Of a DNA stretch of 64,000 nt, positions 57,660 through 64,000 are shown piece by piece (within the stretch, counting starts at the first letter, position 1; each line of letters begins with the position of its first letter). Made by a program: the position numbers and the translations under genes. The stretch is from Trichaptum fuscoviolaceum (lineage: Eukaryota; Basidiomycota; Agaricomycetes; Hymenochaetales; Trichaptaceae): contig CAJSYZ010000008.1 of the NCBI GenBank assembly GCA_910574455.1, positions 3,288,707 through 3,352,706 of the forward strand, written 5' to 3'. The notes below the pieces were generated by a model. That model saw only the letters and a program-made list of their open reading frames with translations. It was not told the origin of the DNA and ran no database searches.

Positions 57660-58044
57660 TCTCACTTGAGTCTGACTTGCCACCTGATGTACAGCTTCCC
57701 TCCTTACGCACTGGTTTTGTCCTGAAACGCCGTTTTAAGGCCATCAGGCAGCCAGGCAACACTTCAGGCAGGCATGACAACGCTTCAACCCATTTAAGGA
57801 AGCTTCAGGACGCGCCAGCCGCCGTAAGCAATCCCTGATGTATTACACTTGAGCACTGAAATCCTGACTTGCATTCTGATGCACTGAGAGACGGCTTGCA
57901 TCCTGAAACACTCCTTATTTCAGTGAGATAAGGCAATCAGTGTATTTTCAGACGAAGTAGCGACCCTTCAGACAGGTGCCAGCCAAATCAGGACGCGTCA
58001 GGACGCGTCAGTCGCCGTAAGCAAAAGGAAGTTTCCCTGATGTG
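57660..58044 (-). repeat. two stacked right-hand element ends
   Basis: 57660-57842 is homologous to the right end of E1 but its terminal repeat is shortened (GTAAGCA then ATCCCTGATG). 57843-58044 is a second end with the full GTAAGCAAAAGGAAGTTTCC and CTGATG, last element base 58042, and GGACGCGTCA repeated twice before it. CCTGATG occurs at 57683, 57834 and 58036, i.e. every 150-200 bp. Confidence 0.65.
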
Positions 58045-59026
58045 TGACATTTATCGCTTTCTACTTTTTCAAAATGGCGCATCTAACCCAGACTTTGTCC
58101 ACAGTGACATGAACTTGCCTCTCTACCCGGCCAGGACTCAACCTGGCTCCATTGAGTATTTTCGAGGGGATGCCTTGACTGTTAGTGAAGGGTGAGCAGG
58201 GTAGATTTCGGCAAGTTTATAAATGACTGGATTGTCCTGTTTTAGTGTGAGCTATCGGCTCTGGGATCAAACGGGAATACTGGCTACAACAGAAAGATCG
58301 AAAGTAGCCTAGCCTGGCCGTGTGCAGGGCCAGATCGACCGGAGATATTTGGAAGAGCTTGGCTTAAGAGCGGGAATGGGAAGGGAGAAGTCATGTTGTG
58401 GCCCGTGGGTCGATCAAATCTCGACCGGTGATCAAGTCCGAGTTTGCTTGTCAAAGTGAGCAACCTCCCCATCTCTATTTCGTATATAACTTTATTGAAA
58501 TCAGATTCTATACGAAGGAATCGGAAGGATTGCAAGCGACTCGGATTGATGCCGGGTTTTCTTTTTTTTTTTTTTGTGGCTGCACAACGCAAACGACAGT
58601 GTGCGTGTGATGAAGATATATGCCGATAGGTTATGCTCTACGCGGGCGTGTGGATTTCAGCCGCTTGCAGGAGATATAGTGACTTTCTAACGATCACTGG
58701 TTTGTCACCATATGCGCGCTCAATGTGTATCTTTGACCATGATGTACCTTCGCTCTATTTAGCAGCGGATTTTTTTAAGCTATTCACGTCACTTTTCACT
58801 TGCCATGATGGCCACCGATACAGTAGTAGTGAGAAGAGCAGAACTACTGTTTGAATATTGTCAGCATACTATTGAGCTGCGGTTCAACTCAGTTTCTGGT
58901 ACTACACAGCTCCGCCAGCTCCGAGTCGTGTCTGGGTGTTACTAATGGGCTGGTGGTCTCTTATGCGGTGTATTAAAGCGAGTAAAACGAGTAGTATTAC
59001 AGAATATTATATCACAGCAAACATCG
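58045..59026. other. stretch without a supported gene
   Basis: A T-run at 58564-58576 and scattered short frames only. Nothing identifiable. Confidence 0.4.
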
Positions 59027-59224
59027 GAGGCTGTCTCAAAGTGTGACAGGGTCTATGAAGCGGTGTCCCTTCTTTCAAGGGCTGTCAATTGTTGAGACAA
59101 AACGCTTGAGACAGCCTTCCTCAGCCAATCACCGACCAGAAACGTAAGAATTGTCTGAAAGAAAGACAGACCTTTGAAGAAGTGACAATACTTTACGACC
59201 CCTGTCTTGATTTCAGACAGCCTC
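59027..59224. mobile_element. 198-bp MITE with GAGGCTGTCT ends
   Basis: The left end GAGGCTGTCTCAAAGTGTGA then CAGGG is matched in reverse by CCCTGTCTTGATTTCAGACA then GCCTC, ending 59224. The interior has further partial complementarity and no coding sequence. No clear target duplication. The superfamily is not assignable by eye. Confidence 0.6.
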
Positions 59225-59451
59225 TTGTGTTTCCCGTGTATGTATATAAATTATTAGAAGACGAACTTCCTTTCTTACTTGTAGCAATAACACGGGCGCT
59301 CCGCAGCACATACTAGTACTAGTAGCGCCACTGGCACCACTGGCAGTGAGCGTTCCGAGCAGCCAATTTTTTTTCGCCCCATATAATAAACCCTGGTGTC
59401 GACGATTTCTTTTCCATCCCACGTCCCAGCTATCCATACTCCCTTTCCTCC
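59225..59451. other. 5' flank of gene Y2 with repeat words
   Basis: TACTAGTACTAGTAG and CACTGGCACCACTGGCAGTG at about 59308-59348: one of the few places outside E1/E2 with the repeat words. No gene seen. Confidence 0.4.
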
Positions 59452-62400
59452 ATGCCAAAGTTCAAGCTGAAAAAGATTTTGTCCAGACTGGTGCTGGGAA
59501 AGTCGAAACAGAAAGAGGATGTATTGGATTACTTATGTATTGGTTTCGAGCGCTACCTCATGGAGTCACACATTCGGGAGGAAGACGACGACGGACACTC
59601 GATGATCTCAATACTGACTATAGTCCTCAATGGGTCGGGCCGACCCTCATTGGCCCGGGGTCGGCCTTGACCCGGCCCGGTGGGTCGGGTCAATACAGGG
59701 CCGGGTCAGAGAAGGTCGAAGAGGGGCCGGGTCGAGGGTCAGATGATATAGAGAAACACCTGACCCTCTGTGACCCGGGTCGGCCCGACCCGACCCCCGA
59801 CCCTTACCGTTACCCATTTTGGTAGCTAATAGTGAAATTTTCGTTAAGTGTAACTTAGGTTAAGGCAGCTAAGTTATCCTGAGTAATTATATTTGTCCTA
59901 GTTTACTTAAGATCACCTTATAATGGCAATATACCCTTGGAAAGGTAATGAAAGACTGTTAAGCACCGTGAGAAATTAATGAAAGTGAAGGTCGGAGCCT
60001 TATATCTCTTCATGGACTGTCTCTAATGAAGTATTATTGTTACATACATATATAAGGCTGTTACAGTAGTTAATAATTAGCTTACTATAATAATATTTTT
60101 AGTTACTAGATTTTATAGGGCCGACCCGGGGTCAACCCCGGGTTGACCTTGACCCGACCCCCAATGACCCGACCCGGAGGGTCAGAGAGGGTCAGGGTCA
60201 GGGTCGGGCACTTGCCTCAAAATGCTGACCCGGCCGGGTCGGGGGTCAAGCAAAAGATGCTCTGACCCGACCCGACCCGACCTTTGAGGACTATAATACT
60301 GACAATGGAAACAGTCGATGACCAGCCGGGAACGGGTCGCTCGATCGACACGTACATCTTCCAGCCGATGGGAAGGCGGATCGAGAGGCTGGCAATGCGC
60401 TTCACGATCTCGTCCCTCCATCCTGCCCGCATCGCGCACTATATCGAGACGGAGCATAACTTTTTCTTCCCCAATTTCAACAATTTGTGGACGCTGAACG
60501 ACGCCATTGCGAATCTTTGTCGTGACAAATGGAATGGATCGACGGTTGTTGCCGGGATGAAGGGACTCGTGAAGCAGACACAGTACGTACCTCCGCTTCT
60601 CCGAGGAGGGAACAAATAAAGCGATCCATACTGTCAGGTCCACATCAATCAACAGATCCGCATGGGCTTTGGCAGCACTCGTCCGTGTGTCGCTGTCCAT
60701 CAGCCGTAAAGAGATTTACGTCAACGTTTCTCGCATCGAGCCTATATTTCACCTGGAAACGCTTGCCAGATCTCTTGAGTGCGCGCATCCAGAGAAGAAG
60801 TTGTATCTTTTCTTGGTAAAGCTTGCAAGAGAGACTCTTGTCGCCGTAAGAGAGCCTTCCCCGGAGCTAGCATTCGATCATGTTTTAGGCAAAGAAGTCT
60901 GGCAGCTATGGCCTTCACCCGAAACTGCTCTAAGTCTACGTCAAAGACTCATACGAGCATTGAGCGTTTATAGGTGCGCATATAATCAACTTTTCAATAA
61001 AATATGGATCGGGGCGATCTTCTCTGCAGATCTTCCGGCCTTGATTCTCTTGAGCGTACAATAGGTGAAGCATGCGCGATCTGTACAGAATCTGTATCTA
61101 CGTGCATAGATTACTACGCACGGGGCAACGCATATATGCACATCTTGGAAACCATCTATTTCACTATTATCTTCGTTCTTCGGTCAATCAACGAGTTGGC
61201 CGATTATGCGAAAACTACAGCAAATAGACAAACCTATATGGTTCTACGAACACTAGCTACTTGGATTGACGCAATCGTCTTTCGTTGTCTACAAGCTTCT
61301 CTTGATTATCAGATATATGACATAGATAAACTGAAGGCTGGGTTGTTATTTCGCAGTCTCGTTGATGTGTACGTGACAGTGATTCTTTCTATATTATTTC
61401 AGTGATGTTAAAAACTTCCGTGTATATAGCGACGGCGACACCACATGCGTGTTACTTCCGCAATCACTTAGATTTGTCCGCAACATTTCTCACTTCGACG
61501 AACGCGTACTTCCTAAGAGGCATTGGAAGGTGGCAGCAAAACTTGTCGTCTATGATCACATAGCCCAAGTATTGATTGAAGGATCAAAACACAGGACTCG
61601 ACGATTTTTAAGATCATTCAACGAGCTTGAGAGAGAGGTTTTCGGAATTCCGTTGGAAACCAACATCCCGAGTTTGCCATACGAGGTAGATGCGGATCTC
61701 CATTGGCTTTCTATTGACGATTTCGGAGATGAGTGGTGGGAGTCCTGGAAGAAAGCGCTTGAGAAGGCGCGAAGAGTGCAAGTACCAGAGAGTTTTGAGA
61801 CTGAAGAATTCAGGGAGGCTCGAAGAATTGGATTGGACCAGGATCCATTATGCGATCCACTTGACACGAGCTGGGAAGTGCGGTTTGATGATAGGAACTG
61901 GGGTCGTTATCAGCTCCGTCGCGGCTCGCGACATAAATGGGACCAGTACCTCCGCTCGAACATGGACTGGGACTGGGATGTCGGGACATGCATGAAACGT
62001 TTATTCAAGGTCGAGCGGACTCGGGAAGTACCCTCCCCAATTGTACAAATCCCACCCACTTCAAGCCCAGCAATCGACATGAGCGATTCAGCAGGAGAGA
62101 CGTGGAAGATATCGGCACAGGGTGTCCTACCGAAAGAGGTGCAAATCGCGTACAAGACAGAAAATGGCGAGACTCAGTACATGTCGTTCGTTCCCGCACT
62201 CCCTAGGTCCAGCTCCGTGACAGCTAATGCTAGGACTTTCGCCAAAGAAGAGTTGCACCCGAAGCTGGGTTCGAGGCGCGGTGAAGGCTCTTCCGGTGGA
62301 GATCAAGAGATAGAGAATCTGAAGGATGGTCGGGATGCCTCGCGGCCAGAAGCTTGTGGAGAATCTCTGGTCGATAAATCTGAGTGTGACTACGAACGGG

Positions 62401-62477
62401 AGGAGCGAGCATACGACGTTGGATTCGATGAGGTTCGGGTGGGAGGAGATGCTATATCAGTTTGCTCCCTGGACTAA
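59452..62477 (+). pseudogene. gene Y2: paralog of Y1, exon 1 interrupted by a hAT-like insertion
   Basis: Starts MPKFKLKKILSRLVLGKSKQ, the counterpart of the Y1 start. Exon 1 reads to 59618, is broken by the insertion 59619-60295, and resumes at 60304 in the correct frame: PGTGRSIDTYIFQPMGRRIE. Other exons: 60638 to about 60975, one from about 61030 ending in a GTACGT donor near 61369, and from about 61403 to 62477. Conserved blocks are RLAMRFTISSLHPARIAHYI, HPEKKLYLFLVKLARE, LETIYFTIIFVLRSI, RFLRSFNELEREVFG, WDQYLRSNMDWDWDVGTCMK and AGETWKIS...LPKEVQIAY. It has a longer C-terminal tail than Y1. Apart from the insertion no lesion was seen, so inactivation looks recent. Function of the family unknown. 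Confidence 0.75.
59619..60295. mobile_element. 677-bp non-autonomous hAT-like element
   Basis: Terminal inverted repeats TATAGTCCTCAA / TTGAGGACTATA bound the element, and ATACTGAC is duplicated on both sides (59611-59618 and 60296-60303), the 8-bp target duplication typical of hAT transposons. Inside each end are dense GGGTCGGG / CCCGACCC arrays (59631-59815 and 60118-60285). The centre is AT-rich and non-coding. The subterminal arrays may be transposase binding sites, by analogy with other hAT elements. Confidence 0.9.
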
Positions 62478-62643
62478 GTCCATACTGAAGGGAATCCGTT
62501 GTCTAATAATCTTGTGCTCTCTGTATATCGCTTCTGTCGGCTTCTTTCACATCTATAAAAATCGGTGCCGCACCGTTAATGAGCGATCATGACATGAAAG
62601 TCAAAGTCAGCCTGTCGGGCCGCAAGAAATGAAAGAAGCTCGC

Positions 62644-63001
62644 TACAGCATATTCAGAAAAGGATGACAGTGCGCCATTGTTGAGCTTTTTTCTACCCGA
62701 CCCTGATTGCCTTACATACTATGAAGAAGCTCAGACATACCTTGCCGGACCCTTATTTCTATGAAGTCGTTTGTGACTGGAAACCTTTGTCCATCCACAA
62801 ATTTAAATACTTTACTGCCTTGACCTTAGATACTCAACTCTATGCCATACAATAGCTTACTAATTAATATAAATGTGAGAGCCTCAGCAACAACATATAA
62901 GATCAAAGAACTTTCCCAGAGCTTCTTCATAAGGCAATCAGGGTCGGGTAGGAAAAAAGCTCAACAATGGCGCACTGTCATCCTTTTCTGAATATGCTGT
63001 A
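62644..63001. repeat. foldback inverted repeat, arms of about 85 bp
   Basis: 62644-62732 and 62919-63001 are near-perfect reverse complements (TACAGCATATTCAGAAAAGG... and its partner). The left arm has a 7-base insertion CATACTA that the right arm lacks. The loop is about 186 bp. No gene inside. Likely a MITE or foldback element. Confidence 0.8.
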
Positions 63002-63076
63002 TCTTGTCCACTGTGGCATAAGTGTTGTGTTGTGGCACTGCAGGTTGAGAAGCACTCGGCCGCCCGGGTCTTTAGA

Positions 63077-63132
63077 TAACGCCCAGAGGGGCCAGCTTTT
63101 TGCTGGCGATACCCGAACACCTCTGGGCGTTA
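63077..63132. repeat. 56-bp double hairpin
   Basis: TAACGCCCAGAGG (63077-63089) pairs with CCTCTGGGCGTTA (63120-63132). Inside, GCCAGC (63091-63096) pairs with GCTGGC (63102-63107) around TTTTT. It is compact and GC-rich in an AT-richer setting, and not a tRNA. Confidence 0.7.
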
Positions 63133-63302
63133 AGTAATTGCAAGCTACATTTTTTACCCAAGCAGTGCAGCGACTCTCATTTACTAAGCCTCTCCATTTT
63201 TCCTCCAATAGTAGTACTATGCCAGTGGCAGATTTGTCTGCTCTGATGCATTATATAGCGCTGTCAGAGCCAGCTTGTCCCCGCCACAAATGTCTGAGCA
63301 AA

Positions 63303-63940
63303 TCATGGGGAATGCATTGAATGCAGTGTGGTAAGCAAGATATCTGTACTTATTGTCAGCTTATGAGCTTTGCCAATAGTAGCTTCTGTGTCAAGATTTG
63401 AGCATCTCAGTGTATACACTTCTTCATTCTCCAACAGAGGATCAGCTATAGTACTTATGGTCACTGCATCGACAGTCAGTGGTCCTAAGTTCTCATTGTT
63501 CATTGGTAGTCGACAATGCAGGATGTATTGCCACGGCCGTGTTCTTGAGTTCTGAGTCAGGGACAGAGCAAACGGGTACAGAGAGTGGTCAACTCCATCG
63601 TCTTCGGTAGATAAAGGTCCTAAGAAAGGCATACTGGGTGTTGAACCAGTTGACAGAAGTGTCGAATTGCTATCTCCATCTTCAGGCAAAGGCATGTTGC
63701 AAGGGTTGACGCATTACTTTATTTTCTCAGCACAGGCCGACACAGGCATAAATCTGGTCAGAGTGGCAAGATGGTTATCATGACTCGGGTTGACTGGGGT
63801 ATTGGTTACAGAGCCTATAGTTTAGTTCAAGGCGTTTGGATAATTGGTTTCAGTGGCTCCTCTTCAAGGAACGTTGGCGACAAAACTTCAGTAAGAACAA
63901 ATACTTCATTGGCAGAGACTTCAGGTAAAGCAATAGCGAG
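63303..63940 (-). CDS. possible 3' exons of a minus-strand gene at the window end
   Basis: The frame 63695-63303 (PSMPFLGPLSTEDDGVDHSL, SRTRPWQYILHCRLPMNNEN, ending LLTTLHSMHSP) looks protein-like. A second minus-strand open piece at about 63938-63830 reads ALPEVSANEVFVLTEVLSPT then LEEEPLKPIIQTP. They may be exons of one gene extending beyond the window, but the joining intron was not resolved. Function unknown. Confidence 0.3.
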
Positions 63941-64000
63941 GAATCAACAGAGAGTGTCACATTTGCAGTCACTGGACAGTATAGAACATCGGCCAAGTTA

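Larger units (their letters stand above)
34966..58042. mobile_element. candidate giant cargo-bearing Plavaka (CACTA-like) DNA transposon, E2
   Basis: The left end CATCAGGGAAACTAC at 34966 pairs with the inverted CATCAGGGAAACTTCC that ends at 58042. TG flanks both sides (34964-34965 and 58043-58044). Gene order follows E1: companion gene, Plavaka transposase, coiled-coil gene, protease-domain gene. A second right-hand end at 57840 lies just inside. A further TIR element is nested at 38854-41321. The left terminal repeat is less like the right one than in E1, so the boundary is an inference; an older or rearranged element is possible. Confidence 0.4.

Noticed and set aside
2656..58042. Interpretation as Starship-type giant elements
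   Set aside because: No tyrosine-recombinase captain gene is visible; the transposase present is Plavaka-type and the ends have terminal inverted repeats.
63062..63135. tRNA or structured RNA gene
   Set aside because: Stems do not form a cloverleaf, and there is no A- or B-box; better described as a double hairpin repeat.

Overview
The window looks like a nuclear segment of a filamentous basidiomycete, probably an agaricomycete. Genes are split by many short introns (mostly 45-90 nt, GT-AG). Two copies of a Plavaka-type transposase are present, a family expanded in Agaricomycetes. There are no rRNA genes, no complete tRNA genes and no bacterial-style operons. Most of the window is accessory, transposon-dominated DNA.

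Layout. 1-2653: a truncated plus-strand gene and an intact-looking four-exon minus gene of unknown function. 2656-30836: candidate giant element E1. Its left end holds a divergent pair, a coiled-coil/acidic companion gene (minus) and a nine-exon Plavaka transposase (plus). Next come two helical/coiled-coil genes (13431-15297 and 16638-20036), then a tandemly duplicated gene for a protein with a trypsin-like protease domain (20648-23367 intact; 25000-27711 frameshifted). It closes with a right terminal repeat matching the left one. 32014-34114: gene Y, an intact four-exon gene of an unknown family. 34966-58042: candidate element E2, with the same order: companion gene (split by a nested 2.5 kb element), Plavaka transposase, a coiled-coil gene, a trypsin-like gene (frameshifted by a 10-bp tandem duplication) and a C-terminal fragment of another. 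E2 also holds a decayed BCS1-like AAA ATPase and a WRN-like 3'-5' exonuclease gene. 59452-62477: a second gene Y, interrupted in exon 1 by a 677-bp hAT-like insertion with an 8-bp target duplication. The right end holds foldback repeats and a weak partial minus-strand gene.

How it fits together. Both halves follow the plan [left terminus - companion/transposase pair - coiled-coil gene - protease-domain gene - right terminus - gene Y]. This suggests either an old tandem duplication of about 30 kb or two insertions of one family of cargo-carrying Plavaka elements beside members of the Y family. Both transposase copies and both companion genes carry frameshifts, at different places, so neither element looks autonomous as read.

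The spacers and several introns inside E1 and E2 are built from a small vocabulary of 11-bp near-palindromes that fit one formula, N-ACT-N' S N-AGT-N' (CACTGGCAGTG, AACTTGAAGTT, GACTCGGAGTC, TACTAGTAGTA). This vocabulary, the giant-element architecture and the protease-domain cargo are the most unusual things seen here. All family assignments were made by eye without searches, and exon boundaries were inferred from reading frame and splice motifs.
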